From positions 20,195,723 to 20,259,722 of the forward strand of contig CM065712.1 of the NCBI GenBank assembly GCA_017654935.2: a DNA stretch of 64,000 nt. The letters are read 5' to 3'. Below, in pieces: positions 11,776-23,768 of this stretch; positions within the stretch are counted from its first letter, which is position 1; every line of letters starts with the position of its first letter. The notes beneath the pieces were generated by a model. That model saw nothing but the letters and a program-made list of their open reading frames with translations. It made no database searches and was not told the origin of the DNA. This DNA comes from Phymorhynchus buccinoides (taxonomy: Eukaryota > Mollusca > Gastropoda > Neogastropoda > Raphitomidae). A program made the translations under genes and the position numbers.

Positions 11776-13057
11776 CACCAACGTGCACACAACAGAACCG
11801 TTGGCCATAGACCCCTTATGACCATCTATTTCTTGTCAGCATGTTCATCTATTCAGATCCTGAAATGTGAACCTCCAGTGCAAAACCTCTGCCAAGGAAG
11901 ACTCAAGGAACGACATTTTCTTCTTTGCACTACTGTATTTCATGATTGGAGCTGTTAATTTTTTGTGTGGTTGCGTATCAATGGTGCGGGGATGGTTTCC
12001 AAAGCAAAAGCATAAACCGTCTGACCTTGACTTGTGAAGTTTGACTCTGGAAAACCAAATTTTTCTTTTTGAAAGGCCTCTTTTTTTATGTGAATTTTCA
12101 CATGTTTCAAAAACTTTTTAATACAACAACTGTATTGTTTTAAATCGTTAGTTTGGGATCCTATAACCATAATCTATTCGTGATCAACACACCGGCGGAC
12201 TACAGTGGGAGGCATTTCGAAGTGCTATTTCTGGCAACTGGCTATTCTGAAGACCTGACCGGGGAAGCGCTTGTCACGAAGCGAAGTCAAACACGGCCAG
12301 CTACTGGTTTTATATTATATAGAGGTGGTAATTTAAAGCTGATGAGTCTTGTGGTGTTTTGATATACAACACATTCAGAAATGAGATTTTGCACACAACA
12401 CACACACATGCCTATGCTGCACGCAGGCACGCACATGCCACCTCAAAACCATGTGCATTCTCTCTCTCTGTCTCTCTCGCACGCACCATGTGTACAAAAT
12501 TCAAAACACTCTGTCCACAAGTAAGACGTTTGGCAGGGCACGTACCCAACACACACACAACACACACACACAACACACACACACACCACACACACCACGC
12601 ACAACACACTGCACAACCCTCACAGCCCCATCAAACGAACCGTCGACATTTTTTTTGGTGAAGTATTTTATTCAAGTTCCATCAATAGCCAGATTTCAAA
12701 ACATTTACATCCCAAAACACGTTTTTAATGGTTATGACCTTTATATTTGTGGCCAATTCAGACTTGCAGAGACGGAAAAATAGCATAAAATAAAAAATAA
12801 ACCCATTGTCCATTGAACATAATTAAGGACCATCACCGATATTATTATTACTATTATTATTAGGCATATTACTGATTTCATAGAAATAACAGTGATGTAG
12901 CTAAAACCCATAGAAACTGCTTTTCCTTCATTCTTCTACTTTTTGCATCTTTGATCGGGGAAGAATGCAATCTGTTCCAAATCATGGTTGAATTATAAAA
13001 CGATGTTCTATTAATCAGTAATATTAAAACAAGGTATGTCTGTCATAAAGAGGATTG

Positions 13058-13116
13058 GTGGAGAGAGAGAGAGAGAGAGAGCGAGTAGAGAGAGAGAGAG
13101 AGGAGAGAGAGAGAGT
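13058..13116. repeat. (GA)n microsatellite
   Basis: A short interrupted GA array. It corresponds to the CT array at about 27912-27962 and the GA array at 44806-44872. Confidence 0.93.
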
Positions 13117-13119
13117 TAT

Positions 13120-16100
13120 TTAGCCTTCTTTCACATAGAAGAGAGAGAATCCTGAAGAGTTCTTAGCCATATCTTTATAATACAAGCGTTATCTTGTTAG
13201 TGTTAACAGATAACAAACTGGTAAGAAAAGAACTACTATCTCCAACTACTATGAGTTCTGTACGTCGTAGTACGTAAAACAAGTACACTGTGCAGCTATA
13301 GAGAGTTTTTGTTCATTACTGATTGAACATTTAGAACACAATACTAATGATGTAATCTATCATTCTGGGCGCTTTTGCTTTTTATTCAAAAGAAAAAAGA
13401 ACAAAATTATCCTGAGCCAACTTTTTTCTTTTACAATCCTCTTTCTTCTACTTTCAATGATGTGACTGTTGAACGACCATCACATGGTTATGAATCTTGT
13501 TGGTCCGCGTCCTTTAAAAAACCAACAGTAAACAACAAACTGGGTGGAGCTAAAGAAGTAACGAAGACTGATAGCTTCCTTCTTTCTGGCTTTCACTGCG
13601 AAGCATACATTTTTAAAAAAATTGGGTCAATGACGCGGGCGCGCCCGACAACAATCTGAAGCTCTATTTTTTTACCCAAAAAATCTTTGCCGCAAGAGCT
13701 GGATAACCTCGTCCTCTGAGAAAAGCTGTGTGAACGAACAAGGCATTTTAGTACCAGGTATTGGTGTTTTTATGGAACTGAAGCATGGTGATTTCCTTAG
13801 CGATTACATTCTTTGGTTTGGACTGTGTAATATATATAGTAACTAACGACGTTAGCTTGTGATGGATTGATAAAGGTAAAACCAAACAAAAGCGGAATAA
13901 AAAAAAAAAGGAATATTAAGTTTTTAAAAGATCTACCATCTATGTTCATGCAGCCACATACATACACGTCTCTCATCTGTCTCCAAAGTCACCCAACATG
14001 TTACTTACTACCTTACCTCAGAGTTGCTTTTGATTGTTATCTGTTCTGGCCACACAATCAAAGAAAGTAAAAACAATTAGCATAACCATCTCAAGATTGC
14101 TTCGCCTTTTAGATAAGTTACGAAAGATATTTACCATCATATTTTTAGGACCATAAATATAATTTCTCCATTTGCTTTCAGAAACCACACATCAAATGTC
14201 TTTATTTTGTGTGAATTTTAATCGAAACAAATTCAAACATTAATGGTGTGCTTAACTAGTTTTACTAATCCATTTTCACTATTCTTTTTGTTTCCTAACA
14301 CGTGCTTGTTTTTTTTGTTTTTTTAAAACAGCTCAGTGGTACTGACATAGAGAAATCAATACACATTGAAGAATTATCCCATGAAGCCTGTCAGCTCAGG
14401 CGTCAGATGAATAAAAATAAAATAAAACCAACAAACAGCTTTAATCTCAGCCAGATGAGATGAGAGATCTCTATCAAGAAGACATACGACGATCATAAGC
14501 ATCAGCTACATCCGCTTGTCCCCCAAAAGTAATGAAAGAAACTGAACTGCACCACATCAATGACAAAGACAGACGTCACACAGAACCCCAAACATTAATA
14601 GCAACGACATATGGATGATCATCCTTTCAAATAATCAATACAAAAGAGACCTTTAACAAATACTAATCATACTATAAACCCACAGAAACCAACACAAAAA
14701 GTCACAATTTGAGATCACGAGTAACATTTGGCAGAGAATGATCACTTTTCAATCTATCAAAGTAAGCCCAGTTTATAAAACTGGAGACGACGCACAAGAA
14801 ATGTCATTCAAGCAAACTCTTGTCCAGCGACACAATTCTAAAAGAAGTGAGTGACAACACCATATTCAATTAACTATATACCGGATGCATGCGTATGTAC
14901 CCCATGCAACGCCGGCTACAATGAATTCTGGACTGGACATCAGCCACACAGAATTACCCGCTGTTTGACCACTACACACGCAACTATACACACATGACAT
15001 GATGACTGAACACACACACTACACAGGTCATTTTTAGAGACATCAGAAGCACTACACGTAAGTAGCACCAAGAAACATCGCTTTCTCGCCACATATCTTT
15101 CCGCTGATTGACTGCTTAAGGGACATTGTATCGCAAAGATTCACACTTTTTAAAACACTGGAACACCTGTATTGTATTTCATTTGTACTGTACTACCTCA
15201 ATGGGGCCTCACTGATACAGCACTTCATATCTTGACCCCCATGCCTACTTCAAACAGAGCTGTCATTCCTACCTAACTGATGTGGGATCGCCATTGCAAT
15301 GATTTGAAGGGTATCTGTGTATCTGCTGCACACGACTCAATCCAACTGCGATCCGATTGTGGCGATGTCTGTGAGGCATGGTTCTCGTGAAGTACTTCCG
15401 TCTAAAAAATAATTCCACTATCTTCGCACACTATAGTCACTCATGGGGACCCCAAAACACGAATCACATGAAATGTCTGATACACAAATACTGATATTTT
15501 CATCAGATTCGTGTACAGGCGAGGACTAGTGACCACAAAATATAGTGAACAAAACTAATTGTAGGATTTCTTCAGATTCATTTAGACATTAGAACATAAC
15601 GAGAATCATGCCTGGACAAATGTCACCGTTGGATCGCATCGTATGGAGTGGGTGTGCCACTGGCCCAGGGCCTTACATGTTACAGAAATGGACATGGCGG
15701 ATTGGCCCAAGCCCTCAATAGCTTATGGCATGCTGAATATATTTTGCTTACACAAAATGTAAGCAATGGACACAGTAGTAAGCATCCCAGTGAATCTCAA
15801 GTTCGATCACGAATCGCATTCATCTTTAACGCGATGCATACCACTTGAGACAAAATGACACTGTCCTGGCCGGCCACGACACGTAATTAGCATCACATGG
15901 AACGCACGCACAAAGACACAGACAAACAAGTATTACAGAAGAAGTAAAACAACAGGACTGAAGCTGACAGGAATTATGACATCAAGATGAAGCATCCATG
16001 GCCCAACACATTATGTGGGCTTGAGAGTTTTGAGAGTATATTATGTAACATGAGTGATCACAAATCATTTCCAAGTTCTACACAAAAGTCATACAACCAC

Positions 16101-17865
16101 AATTTCTGGCAAAACCGAAGAATGAAAAAAAAGTCCAACATTTACAACAAATCCAAGTAATATTTAAAGCTTTTTTGAAGAGGGCCCACCAAGACAAAAC
16201 CAAAATATCACCAGTTTGATAACGAACGACTAGACGTGAAAGTCAACAAAAGCATAATAACTAATACGTTTCCACACATAATAGCAAATATTAGTGGGCT
16301 TTTTTTTTATACACATAAAAGGCAGGAGTCCGCCCATTACTAGGTATTATTATAGGTATTGGTTATCAACTGCTTGCTCTCTCTGTCTCTCTCTCAGTCT
16401 TGTCAATAATCTCAAAGAGACCATGTTCCATGCCATTATATGAAAAACACCAATCTTGAAAGTAGTAAACTGTGACATACACTTTGTAGACAAATTATGA
16501 CAGGAACCATGAAAACTCGGTGGTCAGAGCTAGAAAGAGGGAACCCAGTGATACTAAAGCTGAATGAAACACAACGAAATTTCATCACCAGATAGGGGCT
16601 GCTAGCACAGTGGTTTTCTTTACATAAGACATAGTCATACAACAAACATGTAACCTAAACCTATGGGGAGGTGCACACCATTTCTGAGAAGTGTCACATC
16701 CACTCTTGTTGGATATTGTCGATTTGAAATATATTTTTGCTTTATTAATTTTGGCGTGGCCCCCAAAAAGAGAAGAACCCCCCCCAAAACAACCCTTTTG
16801 GCAAAAAAAAAAAAGAGACCCCTTTAAATGTCATGTCTTCGAAACTGTTAATGTTAAGAAAGAAATCACTGACTTTTCTACCATACACAGATTCACAAAG
16901 ACAATGCAGACATCTTACTAACTTAAAAGAGGGACCGTTCACAGACAAGGTCAATGCTGATGCAAGGGCACAAAGCCAGGGTTTGTGAACTCTTTTCATG
17001 AGTCTATAGGCCTCATCCACAGCAACCAACCACACACAGCACTGACAACGTGTTAATAACCTAATTCACTGCAGCTCTATCCCACCAGTCCCTCCCCACA
17101 CAGACACAAAAAAACTGGGACGCAGAATGGACAACGGCAAAAGCAGTGACTCATTTTCCAATTCTCAGGTGCAGATCACAATTATAATATTATTTTCTTT
17201 AAGGAAAACCCATAATGTTTAAAAAAAAAAGAAAACAATGCAACTTTCAATCTTCTTTCAATATAATTATATAATCTAATCAGTTGTTCATGGTCCAAGA
17301 ATGGATAGAGCAAATAGTGTTCAGCTTCAGGCAAGTCACAAAACTACACTATAGCAAAGCTTCATTCCAATCCATGGCCCTTAAAGCTGTAGCTGGTATA
17401 CGCGTAGCTGGTATTCATTCTATATCAAACGTAGGAAAGTTTCTCTTCATTCTAGACAGAAGCGTGTGATTATTTTGTTGTTGTTGTTGTTGTGCCTGTA
17501 GCATCACAGATAGTAGGTTACAGTTCAGGTCACCATTTCTCCAGTTGAGTCCACGAAACATCAGCAGGTCGAATTGGGGGATTTCTGACTGAGTGAGTGT
17601 GCAGAGCAGCATGTTTCACCACAAATCGGTTTTGGAAACGATTCTTATCTACGAAACATTCTCAGTCATCGATTTAGTCAACTTCTTTACACAAATCACG
17701 TGATTGTCGCTCTTCTCATATTAAGCTGTAGATCTTAATGCCCCCAAACTAGTTCCACTTTTAGGTAATCAACCGACATTGATTTGAGTGTTTATCTGGG
17801 ACATACCAGAAAGTCAAACTATAAGAAGTTATAAAGGATCATTGCTGTTCACCATGGAGACTGAT
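13120..17865. other. No gene seen (arm 1)
   Basis: 4.7 kb of AT-rich sequence without coding signal, transposon domain or tandem array that I can support, apart from homopolymer runs and a short (CAA)n-type run near 17475-17492. Short open frames here are not conserved in codon pattern between arms. It is read again in arm 2 (23020-27910) and partly in arm 3. Confidence 0.6.
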
Positions 17866-17942
17866 CTCTCTCTTCTCTCTCTCTCATTCTCTGCTCCGCT
17901 CTCTCTCTCTTCTCTCTCTCTATATCTCTCTCTCTCTCTCTC
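17866..17942. repeat. (CT)n microsatellite
   Basis: Interrupted CT array, read as (GA)n at 22952-23022 in arm 2. Confidence 0.94.
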
Positions 17943-19069
17943 TTAGTGCTGCACATGTATACACCGTGCTGATGGTTTTCTCTTTTATAATCCATAAAAT
18001 ATGGGACTCATGTTTCTTGAAGTTTGTGGGGTGATTTTTTTGGTACACTTGAAACACTTTTGAAAAACAAACAACTTTTCTGTTTGTACCCGTCAATGTA
18101 GGGGTGACTTTTTAAACCAATAATTGTCACATTAAAGATCTTTCATTCAGTTCCTTCCGTTTAGGGATATTGAAAGAAAGATAAATCAGCAAAAAATTGG
18201 ACGCTGGTTGTCGAGCTCAGTGAACTGCTTGTCACAGAGTCCTGGCTTCTTGTGTGCTTGATATTTGTTTCTTTTTAAAAATAATTATGCATTGATTTCC
18301 CCGACATAGTGCCATTGAATGATGGAAACAAAAGGCAAACCTTTAGATGACATTCAACACACAATACAAGCGAGTCAAAGTCACACAGTCACTGTATGAA
18401 CACAGCTTCAGAGACATAATCTTCCCGGTTCATACATGAACTCGGTTTGCAGTGTCCACGATATTCTTCTATTTGAACAGAATATTTCTGCCAATTCAGT
18501 TCAATTCAATGTCAGTGGAATTGATTTCAAGCAATGTTTAGCAGTCATTATCACTTTGCAGCAGAGTGTTGTCAATACCAGTAAAGTGGAGAGAGTAGTG
18601 TAGAGGGTGGTAGCAGAATGTCGCATTCGACATCAACATCCATATGTGTTCAATTCTTCTCTCGGTCATGGACACTCGCACTGTCTTAGATCCGACTGAC
18701 GTCAGGTAAAATGAGAGGAGCGAATGTAGAGGTGTGGATGAGAATATTTCTGGTTCTGATACAAATGGACAGTACCTTCCTTTGCGTAAAATGTTCAGTT
18801 TTGTTCTTCAAATCCAGCCTCTGTTTAGGGAAAAGGGATTAGAAAGGACTTGGTGATGCTTCTGACGTCGGTCATTATGTGTGGTGACAGTAGGCTACCC
18901 AAAATGTGGCAAATGCCATTGCTACACCAGTAGATCATTTCTTCATGTCTTTGGTAGTAGCAAGCGCTGAAGCTTCTCTTTCTATGTAGTAGCTTTTTGT
19001 GTTCAGTCGCTAGACTGCATCTGTTGCTTGTCCTTACACCCCCCCCCCCCTCACCCCCTGCCAACACAC

Positions 19070-19075
19070 TTTATT
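19070..19075 (-). promoter_or_regulatory. Poly(A) signal AATAAA of the MYND-finger gene
   Basis: On the minus strand AATAAA lies about 20 nt after the TAG stop of the MYND exon and is followed at once by a GU-rich stretch (GTGTGTTGG). Position and context fit a cleavage/polyadenylation signal, which would make the 3' UTR unusually short. Other AATAAA copies downstream cannot be excluded. Confidence 0.6.
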
Positions 19076-19094
19076 CTTGCAGCTGCTCATGATT

Positions 19095-19763
19095 CTACCG
19101 CGAAGACTCAGCACCTTTGTCAGAATCGCTCCCGGCAGGGGAACTCACCCCTACTGCAGTCGTAGCCCGCGCCTCGTTAGTAGACGACCCCCCACCGACA
19201 TCCGAAGACACGGCAGCAGCAGACGACGATGACGACGACGTGGTGGTGACGTCACTTCCTGTTCCGGCAGCCAAGGAAGAGGTGGCTGTAGTGATGGGGT
19301 CGGAAGAAGAGGACGACGATGATGAAGAAGAGGTTGAGGGAGGGATAGAGGTGGTACTAGGCATTTCTTTGGGCACGGCTGTTGAGGCACCCCCGCTCAC
19401 GACGGGAGAAGACGAAGAAGCGCCCCCGGCTGAAGACGATCCTGAAGAAGAGGAAGAGGAGGGGTGGATCGGGGCGGTCGTGACAGCAGAAGAGGAAGAT
19501 GAGGAGTGAGAAGAGGAGGAGGCGTGGTGGTGGTGGTGAGTGTGAGGAACTCCGCCTCCCCCTCCCTGTGCTCCTGCCCCACCTCCGGTTCCTCCGGCGG
19601 TTCTGCGCTGGTCGCGGGCCTGGGCGATGGCAGCCACCTGCGCCTTGCCACACACCAGGTGGTGGCTCTCCCAGTCCTTGTGCTGGCAGAACGACCCGCA
19701 GTAGCGCGCCACGTTGCACCCCGAGCACGTCTCACTGGCTTTGCGCCCGCAGTTCCAGCAGCT
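19095..19763 (-). CDS. nvy: Terminal exon of CBFA2T/nervy (ETO/MTG family) corepressor, MYND finger
   Basis: This is the last coding exon of a transcriptional corepressor of the RUNX1T1/CBFA2T/nervy family. It begins after a splice acceptor (pyrimidine-rich tract then CTGCAG, 19764-19769) in phase 0 and ends at TAG 19095-19097, giving 222 residues. Residues 2-38 form the NHR4 MYND zinc finger [20 protein letters not shown]... with all eight ligands (C2, C5, C13, C16, C22, C26, H34, C38). In known family members NHR4 recruits N-CoR/SMRT-type corepressors in the nucleus. Similarity to vertebrate proteins is close to residue-for-residue through QHKDWE. The remaining ~180 residues are low-complexity Ser/Gly/Thr/Ala with a His run, far longer than the short vertebrate tail. 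Upstream exons are not visible, because the sequence folds back about 0.7 kb into the preceding intron. Confidence 0.92.
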   Translation of the reverse strand, partial: SCWNCGRKASETCSGCNVARYCGSFCQHKDWESHHLVCGKAQVAAIAQARDQRRTAGGTGGGAGAQGGGGGVPHTHHHHHASSSSHSSSSSSAVTTAPIHPSSSSSSGSSSAGGASSSSPVVSGGASTAVPKEMPSTTSIPPSTSSSSSSSSSSDPITTATSSLAAGTGSDVTTTSSSSSSAAAVSSDVGGGSSTNEARATTAVGVSSPAGSDSDKGAESSR

Positions 19764-19880
19764 CTGCAGAAAATAAAAGCAAAATAATGAATGTGTAGTT
19801 ACATTGAACTTGACAACGAACAAATAACCACAGATGGCGTTGATACTGCATTTCCAGCAGCTGCAAACAAACACTGAGAG

Positions 19881-20413
19881 AACTCATATCTGTGCCTAAC
19901 CTCACTCCATTCTTCCTGAACTCATATCTGTGCCTAACCTCACTCCATTCTTCCTGAACTCATATCTGTGCCTAACCTCACTCCATTCTTCCTGAACTCA
20001 TATCTGTGCCTAACCTCACTCGATTCTTCCTGAACTCATATCTGTGCCTAACCTCACTCCATTCTTCCTGAACTCATATCTGTGCCTAATCTCACTCGAT
20101 TCTTCCTGAACTCATATCTGTGCCTAATCTCACTCGATTCTTTATTAACTCATATCTGTGCCTAACCTCACCCGAGTCTTCATTAACTCATATCTGTGCC
20201 TAATCTCACTCCATTCTTCCTGAACTCATATCTGTGCCTAACCTCACTCCATTCTTCCTGAACTCATATCTGTGCCTAATCTCACTCCATTCTTCCTGAA
20301 CTCATATCTGTGCCTAACCTCACTCCATTCTTCCTGAACTCATATCTGTGCCTAATCTCACTCCATTCTTCCTGAACTCATATCTGTGCCTAACCTCACT
20401 CGATTCTTCCTGA
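19881..20413 (+). repeat. 38-bp minisatellite, about 14 copies (intron of MYND gene)
   Basis: Tandem 38-bp units contain ACTCATATCTGTGCCTAA and CTCACTCCATTCTTCCTGA, with variants (CCTAAT for CCTAAC, CGATTC for CCATTC, CATTAACT for CTGAACT). The array lies in the intron upstream of the MYND exon and ends at the fold-back point. Its mirror is 20583-21030. Confidence 0.96.
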
Positions 20414-20582
20414 TGGCTGGTGGCAACAGAACAGAAGACTATTCTTATTCATTCTTCGATCGATCAGATAGTTTCCGGTCAATCTATGAGACGCAAGAAG
20501 ATGCGTCATGCGCCAGTATGCCGCATAAGTAAGAAATATTAGGCCCAGCGTGTCCGCCTTCGGCTGGAGGAAATCTTTCAAG
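20414..20582. other. Turn-around segment 1 (about 170 nt, asymmetric)
   Basis: This segment separates arm 1 from its reverse complement. It is not itself inverted-repeat, apart from a small hairpin (GACGCA-AGAAGA-TGCGTC), and no sequencing-adapter sequence I know is recognisable. It may be genomic sequence just beyond the minisatellite that was read only once. Confidence 0.7.
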
Positions 20583-21030
20583 AGTTCAGGAAGAATCGGT
20601 GAGATTAGGCGACAAGATATTGAGTTCAGGAAGAATCGAGTGAGATTAGTCCACAGATATGAGTTAAATGAAGAATCGAGTGAGATATAGCACAGAATAT
20701 GAGTTAATGAAGACCCGGGTGAGGTTTAGCACAGATATGAGTTAATAAAGAATCGAGTGAGATTAGGCACAGATATGAGTTAATGTGTAGTGCTGGAGTG
20801 GCGTGGAGTGAGATTAGGCACAGATATGAAGTTTAGGAAGACTCGAGTGAGATAGGCACAGATATGAGTTCAGGAAGATCGAGGTGAGGTTAGGCACAGA
20901 TATGAGTCCATGAAGAATTGAGTGAGATTAGGCACAGATATGAGTCCAGAAGAATGGAGTGAGGTTAGGCACAGATATGAGTTCAGGAAGAATGGAGTGA
21001 GGTTAGGCACAGTATGAGTTCTCTCAGTGT
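20583..21030 (-). repeat. 38-bp minisatellite, reverse-complement copy, about 12 copies
   Basis: This is the mirror of 19881-20413 with many indels (GATATTGAG, ATATAGC and similar). Monomer number and spacing differ, consistent with read error over a tandem array. Confidence 0.93.
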
Positions 21031-21135
21031 TGTTTTGCAGCTGCTGAATTGCAGTATCAACGCCATCTGTGTATTTGTTCGGTTTGTCAGTTCAATGTAA
21101 CTAACACATTCTTATTTTGCTTTTATTTTCTGCAG

Positions 21136-21799
21136 AGCTGCTGGAACTGGGCGCAAAGCCATTGAGACTTGCTCGGGGGTGCAACGTGCGCGTCTACTCT
21201 GGTCGTTTTCTGCCAGCCAAGGACTGGGAGAGCCACCACCTGGTGTGTGGCAAGGCGCGGTTGCTGCCATCGCCCTGCCCGCGACCATCGCAGAACCGCC
21301 GGAGGAACCGAGGTGGGCAGGAAGTCACGGGAGGGGGAGGCGAGTTCCTCACACTCACCACCACCACCACGCCTCCTCCTCTTCGTCAACTCCTCATCTC
21401 CTCTTCTGCTGTCACTACCGCCCCGATCCACCCCTCCTCTTCCTCTTCTTCAGGATCGTCTTCAGCCGGGGCGCTTCTTCGTCTTCTCCCGTCGTGAGCG
21501 GGGGTGCCTCAACAGCCGTGCCCAAAGAAATGCCAGTATCCCCCCCCACACCTCTATCCCTCCTCAACCTCTTCTTCATCATCGTCGTCCTCTTCTTCCG
21601 ACCCCATCACTACAGCCCCTCTTCCTGGCTGCCGAACGGAAGTGACGTCACAACCACTCCTCGTCATCGTCGTCTGCTGCTGCCGGTGTCTTCGGATGTC
21701 GGTGGGGGGTTCGTCTACTAACGAGGCGCGGGCTACGACGCAGTAGGGGTGAGTTCCCTGCCGGGAGATTCTGACAAAGGTGCTGAGTCTTCGCGGTAG
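21136..21799 (+). pseudogene. nvy: Arm 2 copy of the CBFA2T/nervy terminal exon, frameshifted
   Basis: The acceptor (TTTTCTGCAG, to 21135), the exon and the stop (TAG 21797-21799) are collinear with the intact exon in arm 1 (664 versus 669 nt). Here single-base losses disrupt the MYND finger from its first codons (CTGGAACTGGGCGC for CTGGAACTGCGGGCGC), and further slips occur in the Ser-rich part. Because the whole arm shows the same error type, this is best read as a noisy second reading of the same exon, not as a paralogous pseudogene. Confidence 0.85.
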
Positions 21800-21820
21800 G
21801 CAATCATGAGCAGCTGCAAC

Positions 21821-21826
21821 AATAAA
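21821..21826 (+). promoter_or_regulatory. Poly(A) signal AATAAA, arm 2 copy
   Basis: AATAAA lies about 21 nt after the exon's TAG and is followed by GTGTGTTGT. It is conserved in arm 1 at 19070-19075. Confidence 0.55.
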
Positions 21827-21839
21827 GTGTGTTGTCAGT

Positions 21840-23730
21840 CGGTGAGGGGGGGGGGTGTAAGGTACAGCAACATGATGCAGTATAGCGACTGACACAAAAA
21901 GCTACTACATAGAACGAGAAGCTTCAGCGCTTGCCTGACTACCAAGACATGAAGAAATGAATCTACTGGTGTATCCAATGGCATTTGCCACATTTTGGGT
22001 ATCCTACTGTCACTCACACATAATACCGACGTCAGAAGGCATCACCACGTCCTTTTCTAATCCTTTCCCTAAACAGAGGCTGGATTTGAAGAACAAAACT
22101 GAACATTTTACCAAAAGGAAGGTACTGTCCATTTGTATCAGAACCAGGAAATATTCTCATCCACACCTCTACATTCGCTCCTCTCATTTGACCTGACGTC
22201 AGTCGGATCTAAGACAGTGCGAGTGTCCATGACCGAGAGAAGAATTGAACACATATGGATGTTGATGTCGAATGCGACATTCTGCTACCACCCTCTACAC
22301 TACTCTCTCCACTTTACTGGTATTGACAACACTCTGCTGCAAAGTGATAATGACTGCTAAACATTGCTTGAAATCAATTCCACTGACATTGAATTGAACT
22401 GAATTGGCAGAAATATTCTGTTCAAATAGAAGAATATCGTGGACACTGCAAACCGAGTTCATGTATGAACCGGGAAGATTATGTCTCTGAAGCTGTGTTC
22501 ATACAGTGACTGTGTGACTTTGACTCGCTTGTATTGTGTGTTGAATGTCATCTAAAGGTTTGCCTTTTGTTTCCATCATTCAATGGCACTATGTCGGGGA
22601 AATCAATGCATAATTATTTTTAAAAAGAAACAAATATCAAGCACACAAGAAGCCAGGACTCTGTGACAAGCAGTTCACTGAGCTCGACAACCAGCGTCCA
22701 ATTTTTTGCTGATTTCTTTCAATATCCCTAAACGGAAGGAACTGAATGAAAGATCTTTAATGTGACAATTATTGGTTTAAAAAGTCACCCCTACATTGAC
22801 GGGTACAAACAGAAAAGTTGTTTGTTTTTCAAAAGTGTTTCAAGTGTACCAAAAAAATCACCCCACAAACTTCAAGAAACATGAGTCCCATATTTTATGG
22901 ATTATAAAAGAGAAAACCATCAGCACGGTGTATACATGTGCAGGATGAGTAGAAGGGGAGAGAGAGAGAGTGGAGTAGAGAGAGAGAGAGAGAGTAAAGA
23001 ATAAAGAGAGAGAGAGAGAGATCAGTCTCCATTGGTAACAGCAATGATCCTTTATAACTTCTTATAGTTTGACTTTCTGGTATGTCCCAGATAAACACTC
23101 AAATCAATGTCGGTTGATTACCTAAAAGTGGAACTAGTTTGGGGGCATTAAGATCTACAGCTTAATATGAGAAGAGCGACAATCACGTGATTTGTGTAAA
23201 GAAGTTGACTAAATCGATGACTGAGAATGTTTCGTAGATAAGAATCGTTTCCAAAACCGATTTGTGGTGAAACATGCTGCTCTGCACACTCACTCAGTCA
23301 GAAATCCCCCAATTCGACCTGCTGATGTTTCGTGGACTCAACTGGAGAAATGGTGACCTGAACTGTAACCTACTATCTGTGATGCTACAGGCACAACAAC
23401 AACAACAACAAAATAATCACACGCTTCTGTCTAGAATGAAGAGAAACTTTCCTACGTTTGATATAGAATGAATACCAGCTACGCGTATACCAGCTACAGC
23501 TTTAACGGGGCATCATGGATTGGAAATTATATGAAGAATGAAAATGAAGCTTTGCTATAGTGTAAGTAGTTTTGTGACTGCCTTACTTGCCTGAAGCTGA
23601 ACACTATGTTGCTCTATCCATTTTTGGACCATGAACAACTGATTTATGAGATTATATAATTATATTGAAAAGAAGATTGAATTGATGAAAGTTTCCAAGA
23701 AAGAAGATTTAAAGTGAAGTTGCATTGTTT

Positions 23731-23768
<38 letters not shown>

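Larger units (their letters stand above)
8273..20410 (+). repeat. Fold-back arm 1 (partial forward copy of the ~15.7-kb unit)
   Basis: This 12.1-kb stretch is the reverse complement of about 20583-32800 and runs in the same direction as about 39740-47305. Anchor pairs with arm 2 have nearly constant coordinate sums: 17415/23471 sum to 40886, 17035/23996 to 41031, 15848/25183 to 41031 and 11760/29285 to about 41045. Differences are mostly 1-3 nt indels, denser in homopolymers and dinucleotides. Some stretches, such as 16436-17035 versus 23996-24595, appear identical. It starts directly at the gap. Confidence 0.93.

Noticed and set aside
19117..19798. Acidic or Arg/Ser-rich open frames opposite the MYND exon
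   Set aside because: They are shadows of the Ser-rich codons. The minus frame has a recognised zinc finger, splice acceptor and poly(A) signal; the others do not.
19881..21030. CRISPR-like regular repeats (38-bp units; also 73-bp and 89-bp arrays)
   Set aside because: Units are directly adjacent with no unique spacers, and the context is animal DNA. These are mini/satellites.
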